Positions 8,232 through 15,809 of a stretch of 51,795 bases of DNA are shown here, piece after piece. The notes beneath the pieces are model-generated. The model was not told the DNA's origin. It did not search any database and saw only the letters and a program-made list of their open reading frames with translations. The position numbers and the translations under genes are program-made. Positions within the stretch are counted from its first letter, which is position 1, and each line of letters starts with the position of its first letter. This DNA comes from an uncultured Clostridia bacterium (GTDB lineage Bacteria; Bacillota; Clostridia; Saccharofermentanales; Saccharofermentanaceae), in the NCBI GenBank assembly GCA_947167045.1, contig CAMVGO010000014.1:1-51795 (forward strand). The letters are read 5' to 3'.

Positions 8232-8342
8232 GCCGGTCACTCCGTTAGTGTTTTGCTTCCTTATGGAAGGATATTAGCATGATTTAAAATGAATTTCAAT
8301 ATATTTTTATCGTTTTTCGATATTTTGGAGCAGCTTGCCGCG

Positions 8343-9170
8343 TCAGACTTTGCCTTCCTTGAACATCTTCATCATCTCGTTGGTAAGGCTGTAGTCATCC
8401 GGCTGGAGCTCGATCTCTTCCCTCGTACGCCACTCGGCGACCTTGAGTTCGCCCTCATCCATCCTTATCGTGTCATCGCCGTCGACATCGCAATAGAACC
8501 CGACGAGGATATCATCGACGATACCCCACGGCTGCGACTTGTAGTAACGGATATTCTTAACCTTCAGGCCGGTCTCCTCCATTGCCTCGCGCGCAACGGT
8601 CTGCTCGAGCGTCTCGCCGATCTCCGTAAATCCGGCCACGAGCGCGAAATGGGCAAAGCCGGTCTTGTACTTGGTCACGAGGATCTTATCCCCGTTAGTG
8701 ATGCCGACGATGACCGCAGGGATTATCCTGGGGTAGACCAGATTGCCGCACTCACAGCGGATCGCGCGCTCGGTGTCATCAAGGCGCGTCTTCTTCCCGC
8801 ACCTTCCGCAGTATGCGTTGTCCCTGTACCAGCGGGCGAGCTGATATGCCGTATGAGCCAGGAACACCCTGCTCTTTTTCGCCGTACCGGAACGCCTGAA
8901 GGCGCGTACGTTAACGAATTCATATCCTCCGGGCACAGCAAAACCCTCATCGCCCGTCACGTCGAGCAGGAAGTATTCATTCTCGCCTTCGAACTCGAAA
9001 AGATAGATGAGACGGTCAGCGTCTGCTCCCAGTTCGGAGAGCCGCGGGAACAGATCGCCGTTTACCAGAACCTCATCGCCCTTCATGACAATGATGAGAC
9101 TCTCATCAGCGGCCCTCCGCGCAGGGTCGTAACGGTTTATCAGCTTATGCGGTTGTATATCCTGGATCAT
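8343..9170 (-). CDS. nudC: NADH pyrophosphatase / NAD-capped RNA hydrolase (NudC family)
   Basis: Nudix hydrolase that splits NAD(H) into nicotinamide mononucleotide and AMP; the family also removes NAD caps from RNA. It is 275 residues. The N-terminal domain is followed by a four-Cys zinc finger (CGRCG...CECGN near 120-141), then the Nudix box containing GETLEQ and REAMEETG, and after it the family-diagnostic SQPWG (usual form SQPWPFP). The ATG directly abuts the stop of the upstream PPOX gene (TAAATG) with no good ribosome site, so translation is probably coupled. Confidence 0.88.
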   Translation of the reverse strand: MIQDIQPHKLINRYDPARRAADESLIIVMKGDEVLVNGDLFPRLSELGADADRLIYLFEFEGENEYFLLDVTGDEGFAVPGGYEFVNVRAFRRSGTAKKSRVFLAHTAYQLARWYRDNAYCGRCGKKTRLDDTERAIRCECGNLVYPRIIPAVIVGITNGDKILVTKYKTGFAHFALVAGFTEIGETLEQTVAREAMEETGLKVKNIRYYKSQPWGIVDDILVGFYCDVDGDDTIRMDEGELKVAEWRTREEIELQPDDYSLTNEMMKMFKEGKV

Positions 9171-9578
9171 TTAGAAAGTGAACGTCTCCGGAGCAGCGGT
9201 AAATGAGCTGAACGTAGCCGTGGCATCCTTGAAATAAAGAACCTGGGTGTTGTCGTCGTCAGCGCTGTACATGAACTTGAGCTCAGGGTGCTTCTCGAGC
9301 ATCGCTACCTTAACGTCGCGGGAATCGTCGTTGATGAGTTCGCCTGCAACGCGGAGCCATGTGCCAGTCTCACCGTCGAAAGCACAGATCTCAGCTTTGG
9401 GATTTGCAGCGAGCTGCTTTGAAACGGGCTTTACCTTGCCTGTCTGGATATAGAGCTTTCCGTCGTAAACGAGTACCGTTCCGAACGGTCTTACTCTCGG
9501 CTGGTCGCCGTCGACTGTCGCCAGATAATATGTCTTTGTCTTTTCTAAGAATTCACAAACTTTTTCAATGCCTGCCAT
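9171..9578 (-). CDS. PPOX-fold (pyridoxamine 5'-phosphate oxidase-like) flavoprotein
   Basis: A 135-residue split-barrel FMN-binding family protein. Typical features are YYLATVDGDQPRVRPFG at the N-terminus, KLYIQTGKVKPVSKQLAANP in the middle, and GTWLRVAGELINDD. The substrate cannot be told; members include nitroimidazole reductase-like and general flavin reductases. AAAGGAAAC lies just ahead of the ATG. It forms an operon with the downstream nudC (stop and start abut). Confidence 0.82.
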   Translation of the reverse strand: MAGIEKVCEFLEKTKTYYLATVDGDQPRVRPFGTVLVYDGKLYIQTGKVKPVSKQLAANPKAEICAFDGETGTWLRVAGELINDDSRDVKVAMLEKHPELKFMYSADDDNTQVLYFKDATATFSSFTAAPETFTF

Positions 9579-9625
9579 GGTAATGTTTCCTTTCTGCGTG
9601 TTTTCTGTTTTAGATTTTACCGCTA

Positions 9626-9639
9626 ATTATCTTGATAAT
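9626..9639. promoter_or_regulatory. 14-bp palindrome upstream of the PPOX-nudC pair
   Basis: Arms ATTATC and GATAAT around TT form a perfect palindrome 48 bp ahead of the PPOX gene ATG. It could be an operator; no regulator is identified. Confidence 0.3.
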
Positions 9640-9708
9640 CACTCCGGATTCTTCCCTTCAGCTTCAGCTATTATCTTCTTCATGTCTTCAAGCAGCTGTC
9701 ATCAAATA

Positions 9709-10626
9709 TCACTGCGGTTCCCATGACCCCTGCTGCCTGAGGCCTGTCGCGGCGGCTTCCTTTTCGATCAGTGCGAGCTCTTCATCGGAGAGGACCACAT
9801 CGATCGCTTCGGCGAGTTTTTGCGCATGCGAAGGCTTTGTGATGCCGACGATGGGCAGCGCGCCTTTGGATAGAGCCCAGAGAATTGGCACCTGCGACGG
9901 ATCAATGCCGTGCTTTTCAGCGATGCCGCGCATGCAGCTGAGAAGACCTTCTATCCTGACAAATTTGGATTTTGGAAATAATAAGTTCCTAAACGAAAAG
10001 ACCGGGAAATGGTTCTTTGCGCTGTAGTGTCCCGAGAGAGCGCCCTGCTCGAGGACCATATAGGCATAGTAACGGATACCGTTTGCATTGCAGTAGTCGA
10101 TTATAGGCTGCTGATCGTTCCTCAAAAGGCTGAAATGGTTTTGGACCGCGCCGAGTTTAAGTCCTTCTTTCGCCAGGAACTCCTGCGCCTTCTTTATGTG
10201 TTCGAGCGACACGTTTGAAGTGCCGACCGCCTTTATCTTTCCGGCCTTCATGAGCGGTACCGCTTCCGCCAGGTTCGCTTCCAGATTATTCGGAACGTGT
10301 ATCCAGAACAGGTCGCAGTTATCCCTGCCGAGCCTGGCCATGCTCTCACCGAAAGACTTTGTAAGCTCACCGCTCTTGTATTTCTTTGCGGGCATAAACT
10401 TTGTCGAAATGAATATGTCGCCGTGCCCTTTGATAAGCGTTCCGAGCAGCGTCTCGCACGAGCCCATGCCGTAAACCGCCGCCGTGTCCCAGTTCAGGAA
10501 TCCGAGCTTTACCGCTTCCTCGAACGATTTCTTCAGTACTTCTGCGTCCTGCTTCTTTCCGAAAACCATCGAGGAACCGTTCATTCCGGAGCCCCACGCC
10601 CATGTGCCGATCAGGATGTCTTTCAT
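9709..10626 (-). CDS. Aldo/keto reductase
   Basis: NAD(P)H-dependent oxidoreductase of the TIM-barrel AKR superfamily, 305 residues from the ATG at 10626 (AGGAGG 8 bp upstream; the GTG at 10635 overlaps that site). The catalytic tetrad is visible: Asp and Tyr in NWDTAAVYGMG, Lys in ISTKFMP, His in DLFWIHVPN. The cofactor-binding end reads GALPIVGITKPSHAQKLAEA. The substrate is unknown. It is followed on the same strand, after 130 bp, by the PPOX-nudC pair. Confidence 0.9.
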   Translation of the reverse strand: MKDILIGTWAWGSGMNGSSMVFGKKQDAEVLKKSFEEAVKLGFLNWDTAAVYGMGSCETLLGTLIKGHGDIFISTKFMPAKKYKSGELTKSFGESMARLGRDNCDLFWIHVPNNLEANLAEAVPLMKAGKIKAVGTSNVSLEHIKKAQEFLAKEGLKLGAVQNHFSLLRNDQQPIIDYCNANGIRYYAYMVLEQGALSGHYSAKNHFPVFSFRNLLFPKSKFVRIEGLLSCMRGIAEKHGIDPSQVPILWALSKGALPIVGITKPSHAQKLAEAIDVVLSDEELALIEKEAAATGLRQQGSWEPQ

Positions 10627-10709
10627 GATGTCCACCTCCTGCCTGAGACTTTACCACGCCTCCGGGAATCGCGCCTTGATGTTTGTTAAGACACCTTCAA
10701 AATGAAGTC

Positions 10710-11012
10710 TCACACTTCGAAGTCGAAGCTGCTCCTGACCTTCACGAACGGCCTTACCTTTGTGGTGGCGACCTCAACATGTAAAGGATTGGACGAATAC
10801 GCTTTGAGCGCGTCCTCATTTTCGAAAAACGAATCCAGCATCGCGTCACCGCTCGAGCTCGGAAGTCCCTCCGTAAGGACATGTATTTCGACCAGGCCGG
10901 GTATCCTGCCAGAAAGTCCTTCAAGACCTTCCTTTATGCCGCGCCTGATCTGCGCCTTCTCCTCATCGGAATATTCGTCCTTAAGCGTCCATACTATAAC
11001 GTGTCTGACCAT
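10710..11012 (-). CDS. Dabb-family (stress-responsive A/B barrel) protein
   Basis: A 100-residue single ferredoxin-like alpha/beta domain. MVRHVIVWTLKDEYS at the start, the central GLVEIHVLTEG and HVEVATTKVRPF near the end match the Dabb pattern. These proteins form dimeric barrels; the function here is not known. The ATG is preceded by GGAGG. It lies between the sugar-binding lipoprotein (34 bp upstream) and the aldo/keto reductase. Confidence 0.8.
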   Translation of the reverse strand: MVRHVIVWTLKDEYSDEEKAQIRRGIKEGLEGLSGRIPGLVEIHVLTEGLPSSSGDAMLDSFFENEDALKAYSSNPLHVEVATTKVRPFVKVRSSFDFEV

Positions 11013-11046
11013 AACTTTTCCTCCGTTTTTCAGCTGTTCTGATCCG

Positions 11047-12588
11047 TCACCCGAAATCCGACTCCCTGTAGTAGCCGGAATCTATAAGGATCTCATGGTA
11101 GTTATCCGCATTGACAAAGACAGGCTCACAGAAAAATGCCGGGACGGTCTTTTTGCCGTTGTTATATGTGGTCGTGTCATCAGGAACAACATTGCTGATG
11201 CTGCCGTACAGGATCTGATCGACTATATCGGCAGTCCGCCCGACAAGGTTACGCGTGTCCTTGAACACGGACATTGCCTGCTTGCCGTTAAGGATGTGCT
11301 TTACGTTGACTATGTCGCAGTCCTGGCCTGTGATGACAGGATATTTATCACCCGTATAAAAACCGTCAAGAGCATTTATGACGCCCAGCGCCGTCGAGTC
11401 ATTGGAGCATATCCACGCGTCGATCACATCGCCTTTATCATAATATGCCGCAAGGATGTTCTCGGCTCTAGCCTGGGCTTTATCGGTACTCCATGCTGCT
11501 GTCGCGACATCCATGAAATCGGTCTGGCCGGAAACGACCACGATACGGCCCTGATCGATGTAGGGCTCAAGAACGTCATAGGCTCCGGCGTAGAAAAGGC
11601 GGGCATATTCGTCACTCGGATCTCCGGCGGTAAATTCGAACCTGAAGGTATCGGAAGAACCTTCGATGCCGAGCGCGTTTATGGCATATGTCGCCTGGAT
11701 AGCGCCGACCGCATACTGGTCGAACGTCATATAGTAATCGACATATTGAGTGTCCTTGATGAGGCGGTCATAAGCTATGACCGTGACACCGTTTTCGGCA
11801 GCCAGGGCAAGCTCGTCTGCCAGTGAAACGGAATCGATCGCAGCAATAACGAGCACTCCGCAGCCGGACGCTATAAGGTTCCCGATCTGGCTCTTCTGCG
11901 TAGCGACGGAGTTATCCGCATATCTGAGCTCAACTTCATAACCCATGTTCTCAAGTTTCTCTTGCAGGAGATGGCCGTCATCGTCCCATCTTTTCAGCAG
12001 GTCCGTGGGCATCGATATTCCGACTTTTCCGTTATACGCGTATACGCCCGGATCGATTATCTCTTCTCTTAACTCGATATCGTCCACGATGCTATGCAGG
12101 AAATCCTTGAACTTGGCGTCGGACTTTTTGGAAACGAGCCATTCGCCGTCGTCACAGACCATCTTGAACTCGAACTCTTCCTTGAGCTTCTTCTTTTCGG
12201 GTACTTTCTTTATCTCGTCGACAATGTCATAGAGCTCGTAATCGTAACGGCCGTCTGAGATCTTCTCGGCATCCGCGTATTTGAATTCTATGAGGATCTT
12301 TCCTTCCCTGTCCTTCTCGGTTATCTCTGATCTCAGGACCTCATAAGAAGCGGTTTCCTGGACCGCACAGCAGATCTCGTTCTGTTCTTCCGTAACGTTG
12401 AAAGTCGCCTCTTCCTTTGTGTCAACATAACGGCCTGCAGGCCTGTCGTCAAAGACCCTCTGCATGTAGGAATCGAGGGTCTCTTCCATCTGTTTTTTTG
12501 CTTTTGAATCGCCTGCAGAATCGCAACCCGCCGCTCCCGCAAGCAGCACTATCGACATAACGGCAGCAATGACTTTCATCGCTTTCAT
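11047..12588 (-). CDS. Sugar-binding lipoprotein with extra N-terminal domain
   Basis: A 513-residue secreted lipoprotein. The signal peptide ends at lipobox AAGC (Cys22). Residues 30-175 form an extra domain of alternating beta and charged segments, possibly NTF2-like, absent from ordinary binding proteins. Residues 185-505 are a type I periplasmic sugar-binding fold of the xylose/multiple-sugar (XylF/ChvE) type: VGISMPTDLLKRWDDDG, GVLVIAAIDSVSLADEL, VIAYDRLIKD, AWICSNDSTALGVINAL, VITGQDCDIVNVKHI. No ABC ATPase or permease lies beside it, so it is an orphan that could serve a distant transporter or a chemosensor. Ribosome site GGGAGG. Confidence 0.85.
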   Translation of the reverse strand: MKAMKVIAAVMSIVLLAGAAGCDSAGDSKAKKQMEETLDSYMQRVFDDRPAGRYVDTKEEATFNVTEEQNEICCAVQETASYEVLRSEITEKDREGKILIEFKYADAEKISDGRYDYELYDIVDEIKKVPEKKKLKEEFEFKMVCDDGEWLVSKKSDAKFKDFLHSIVDDIELREEIIDPGVYAYNGKVGISMPTDLLKRWDDDGHLLQEKLENMGYEVELRYADNSVATQKSQIGNLIASGCGVLVIAAIDSVSLADELALAAENGVTVIAYDRLIKDTQYVDYYMTFDQYAVGAIQATYAINALGIEGSSDTFRFEFTAGDPSDEYARLFYAGAYDVLEPYIDQGRIVVVSGQTDFMDVATAAWSTDKAQARAENILAAYYDKGDVIDAWICSNDSTALGVINALDGFYTGDKYPVITGQDCDIVNVKHILNGKQAMSVFKDTRNLVGRTADIVDQILYGSISNVVPDDTTTYNNGKKTVPAFFCEPVFVNADNYHEILIDSGYYRESDFG

Positions 12589-12703
12589 AACGCGCCTCCC
12601 GAAAACATTCCGGCATCCCCATAAACAACAGCCGGCCTTGGGACTCTGACCCTGATCCGGACTTTATAATTATATCATCCGCACAGGTATTACCCGAAAC
12701 ATA

Positions 12704-12732
12704 TTGAAGAGCGTTTCCTTATGTGATATCTT
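12704..12732 (+). promoter_or_regulatory. Likely promoter of the TetR gene
   Basis: -35 TTGAAG (12704-12709), 17-bp spacer, -10 TATCTT (12727-12732). The start region of transcription overlaps the palindrome at 12738-12751. Confidence 0.5.
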
Positions 12733-12737
12733 TATTT

Positions 12738-12751
12738 TTGAACACGTTCAA
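12738..12751. promoter_or_regulatory. Candidate TetR operator
   Basis: TTGAAC and GTTCAA arms around a 2-bp centre form a 14-bp palindrome just after the -10 of the TetR promoter. It is placed to block transcription, consistent with autorepression by the adjacent regulator. Confidence 0.5.
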
Positions 12752-12767
12752 TAATCGGAGGCGCCCC

Positions 12768-13346
12768 ATGCAGAAGGACGAGAAACTCAACATCACAAAG
12801 GACAAACTGATCGACGCGACTTTCGGACTGATGGAAGAAGCGGATGATCCGCTAAACGTCACGTCGAGGCAGATCGCCGAGCGCGCGGGCACCAAGCCCT
12901 CCATGATCAACTATTGCTTCGGCTCAAGGGAGAACCTTATCTACCAGACGTTCCAGAAGCAGTATATGAACTTCCTCAAAGAGACCGAGGTGGCAAAGCT
13001 CCTGGCATCGGACATCGCCCCGAAGGAGCTTTTGAAAAAGCTCCATTTCATAGTCGCGAAATGCCTGGTCGAGAACCCCAAATTCACCAAGGCCATCTCT
13101 GGTTACGTCCTCTTCAACAGGGACCTCTCGCAGGAATCCTTCAGCTTCCAATACGTTAAGAAACACTACGCCGGCAAGAAGACCGACAAGGAATGCAGAC
13201 TGATCGCATATGAGATGTCCGCCATGATGCAGCTGATCGTGTGCAGGAAGGAAGACCTGAAGAAGGATTTCGGCATCGACCTTGATAAAGACAAAGAACT
13301 TAAGAAATACATCGACATGAGGATAGACCTCCTGCTGGCAGACTGA
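12768..13346 (+). CDS. TetR-family transcriptional regulator
   Basis: A 192-residue regulator from the ATG at 12768 (GGAGG 6 bp upstream; an earlier in-frame ATG at 12723 falls in the promoter). The N-terminal helix-turn-helix (about 8-55) reads KDKLIDATFGLMEEAD, VTSRQIAERAGTKPSMINYCFGSRENLI, the typical TetR arrangement. The C-terminal half is the variable ligand-binding domain. It ends 1 bp before the ATG of the phosphotransferase-like gene, so the two are co-transcribed and the regulator probably responds to that enzyme's substrate or product. Confidence 0.9.
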   Translation: MQKDEKLNITKDKLIDATFGLMEEADDPLNVTSRQIAERAGTKPSMINYCFGSRENLIYQTFQKQYMNFLKETEVAKLLASDIAPKELLKKLHFIVAKCLVENPKFTKAISGYVLFNRDLSQESFSFQYVKKHYAGKKTDKECRLIAYEMSAMMQLIVCRKEDLKKDFGIDLDKDKELKKYIDMRIDLLLAD

Positions 13347-13347
13347 C

Positions 13348-15678
13348 ATGGACTATATTTTCGATCTGAAAACATTACCTGAGTCAAAACTCGGGAACGC
13401 CGGCGGCAAGGCATCTTCCCTGTCGCTCATGATGAAGAACCTCAAGATGAACATCCCTTCCGGGTATGTTATCTGCGCGGACGCTTTTAAGGACGGGAAG
13501 CTTACGGACGCAGCGGCTTCCGAGCTTAACGGGCTCATAGCAGGACTTTCCGGGAATAAGACCTACGCGGTAAGGTCTTCCGCACTGGGCGAAGACGGTG
13601 AGAACAATTCTTTCGCAGGGCAGTACGAGACACTGACAGACGTCGCAAAAGACGGGATCATTGACGCCGTTGCCACGGTCGCCGCTTCGGCAAAGAACGC
13701 GCGCGTCGAGAACTACAAGGACCAAAACGGCCTGGGCGTCGAAGGCATCGGCGTCGTAATCCAGGAGTTCGTTCATGCGGACTTCGCGGGCGTTATCTTC
13801 ACGTCTGACGTCATCACGGGAAAGGACGACAGGATCGTCGGCAACTACGTCAGAGGCGAAGGCGAGAAGCTCGTGTCAGGCAGCGAGAATGCCGAAGAAT
13901 TCAGGATCGGCGCGATCGAATACTCTTACGAAGGCAATAAAGAGATGGAGCCCTATGCCGGGACTCTCCGCAAATATTCGCTCGCGATCCGCTCGTTCTA
14001 CAAAGTCCCGATGGATATCGAATGGGCTGTTGCCAATGGCCGTGTATACATCCTTCAGGCCCGCCCCATCACGACACTTACCAGACACTCGGTAAAAGAT
14101 TACGACATCAACGGAACCCGCTCGGGCTACAAGCTCCTCACCAAGACCAACGTCGGCGAGATCTTCATGAAGCCCGTAAGCCCCATGACCTTCAGCGTGC
14201 TCGAAAAGATCAACGACGTATTGGGACTCCCCGACTGGCTCGACAATGTCTGCGGCCAGGCGTACATGAACATCTCCGTCATGTGCTCGCTCCTCGTGAG
14301 CTTCGGCGAGACGCCCGCAAAAGCATACGGATCAGTACGCGATCTCGTGGGCGAGATCCCTTCCGGCATTGAGATACCATTATCCCCTTTCGACAAAAAG
14401 GAATTCATGCACAAGCTAAAGCTGCTCTTCTTCCCGAAGGAAAGGTCTTCCCTCACGAAAAAAGAGAAGCACGAGATGGTAGAAAACCTGGACTCCATAT
14501 CAGACGGCCTCATCCTGAAGATAAAAAAGGTGGAAAGCAGCACGGAACTCATGCGCTTCTGGGACGAAGTGCTGCAGCCCTATCTGAATGACGGCCTTGC
14601 ATCGATAATGACCGAGAGCGGATTGTCTCTGCTTCCCCTTTTCGGCACGCGCAAAAAGATCGCTGAGATCGCCGGCGAGGACATGGCAAACCGCCTGTGC
14701 ACCGGCTGCGTCGGCGTTATCGCATCAATGAAGCCGATGCTCCTTTTGGAGGACGTCGCATCAGGAAAGATGTCCCGTGAGGAATACATCAGGATCTGCG
14801 GCCACCGCTCAGCCAACGAGATGGAACTGATGGAACCGAGACCCTACGAAGATCCTTCCTTCCCGGACAAGCTCCTCAAAGACCGCCCGGAAGACGGTCC
14901 TGATCTGCATAAGATACTGGAGGAACAGGAGGCCGCATACAAAGAAGCGCTGGCCGAATTCAAGGCAAAGTACCCTTCCAAGCGAAAGTGGATCGACAAA
15001 GAGACGGCAAAATTCATCCACGCCAACGACTTCAGGGAAGACATCCGCAGCAAGGGCGTCCGCATCTTCTGCGTCTTCAGGGAATACTGCCTCCGGGCAG
15101 GCGCCCTGAACGGACTTGGCGACGACATCTTCATGCTGAGCTATCAGGAGATGTTCTCGCTCTTAAAGGGCGATAAGACCGCACTCGGTTTCATCCCCGC
15201 GCGCAGGGAATCCTATTCGCGTTACCTCTCGTATCCGTCCTTCCCTAACCTTGTAGTCGGCAGGTTCGATCCCGACGGGTGGCTCAAAGATCCCGGCAGG
15301 CGTTACGACGTTTTCGTAAGCAGCAGCACCGCGGGTGCGGATCTCCCGTCTGACGTCAAAGGCTTTGCCGGCGCCGCGGGAGTGGTCACGGGAACAGTCC
15401 GCGTCATAGATGATGTAAGTCAGACAGAAGAGATAATCCCGGGCGAGATCCTCGTCACGCGCGCCACTAACATCGGATGGACAGTCGCATTCCATAAAGT
15501 GTCCGCCATAGTCACGGACATTGGCGCTCCGCTCTCCCACGCAGCGATCGTCGCAAGAGAATTCGGCATCCCCGCAGTAGTTGGCTGCCGCAACGCGACG
15601 ACAGTCCTCAAGACCGGCGATGTCGTTACGGTCGACGGCGGAAAAGGCACGGTCACGATTGTTGAAAGCGGTAAATAG
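13348..15678 (+). CDS. PEP-synthase / rifampin-phosphotransferase-like enzyme
   Basis: A 776-residue enzyme of the pyruvate phosphate dikinase superfamily. Residues 1-245 form the ATP-grasp half (GNAGGKASSLSLMMKN, YAVRSSALGEDGENNSFAGQ, ending YILQARPITT). A long middle region (250-640) has no motif I recognise. The C-terminal swivelling domain (about 675-770) has the phospho-carrier His in PLSHAAIVAREFGIPAVVGC. This order, with the His domain last and no PEP/pyruvate-binding barrel, matches rifampin phosphotransferase and related phosphotransferases better than true PEP synthase. Coupling to a TetR gene fits a detoxification or secondary-metabolite role, but the substrate is not known. Confidence 0.8.
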   Translation: MDYIFDLKTLPESKLGNAGGKASSLSLMMKNLKMNIPSGYVICADAFKDGKLTDAAASELNGLIAGLSGNKTYAVRSSALGEDGENNSFAGQYETLTDVAKDGIIDAVATVAASAKNARVENYKDQNGLGVEGIGVVIQEFVHADFAGVIFTSDVITGKDDRIVGNYVRGEGEKLVSGSENAEEFRIGAIEYSYEGNKEMEPYAGTLRKYSLAIRSFYKVPMDIEWAVANGRVYILQARPITTLTRHSVKDYDINGTRSGYKLLTKTNVGEIFMKPVSPMTFSVLEKINDVLGLPDWLDNVCGQAYMNISVMCSLLVSFGETPAKAYGSVRDLVGEIPSGIEIPLSPFDKKEFMHKLKLLFFPKERSSLTKKEKHEMVENLDSISDGLILKIKKVESSTELMRFWDEVLQPYLNDGLASIMTESGLSLLPLFGTRKKIAEIAGEDMANRLCTGCVGVIASMKPMLLLEDVASGKMSREEYIRICGHRSANEMELMEPRPYEDPSFPDKLLKDRPEDGPDLHKILEEQEAAYKEALAEFKAKYPSKRKWIDKETAKFIHANDFREDIRSKGVRIFCVFREYCLRAGALNGLGDDIFMLSYQEMFSLLKGDKTALGFIPARRESYSRYLSYPSFPNLVVGRFDPDGWLKDPGRRYDVFVSSSTAGADLPSDVKGFAGAAGVVTGTVRVIDDVSQTEEIIPGEILVTRATNIGWTVAFHKVSAIVTDIGAPLSHAAIVAREFGIPAVVGCRNATTVLKTGDVVTVDGGKGTVTIVESGK

Positions 15679-15729
15679 CATGATCAAGAATCCCTGACAT
15701 TTCAATGCAACACAGGCTCGACCCAAGCT

Positions 15730-15776
15730 GTAATAGTATCGTCAAGGCATAATATATTAATTTATGTTACTATTAC
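15730..15776. promoter_or_regulatory. 9-bp inverted repeat around AT-rich DNA upstream of the TIR gene
   Basis: GTAATAGTA (15730-15738) and TACTATTAC (15768-15776) are perfect inverted copies around 29 bp that include AATATATTAATT. It lies 33 bp ahead of the TIR gene. It could be an operator pair or an RNA hairpin; no clear -35/-10 pair was identified. Confidence 0.4.
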
Positions 15777-15809
15777 CGCAAGAATCAACTAAAGCAAAGG
15801 GATTACATC

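Noticed and set aside
9639..9698. C-terminal gene remnant (minus strand QLLEDMKKIIAEAEGKNPE)
   Set aside because: Looks protein-like and may be a leftover, but 19 codons without start or recognisable family are not enough to call.
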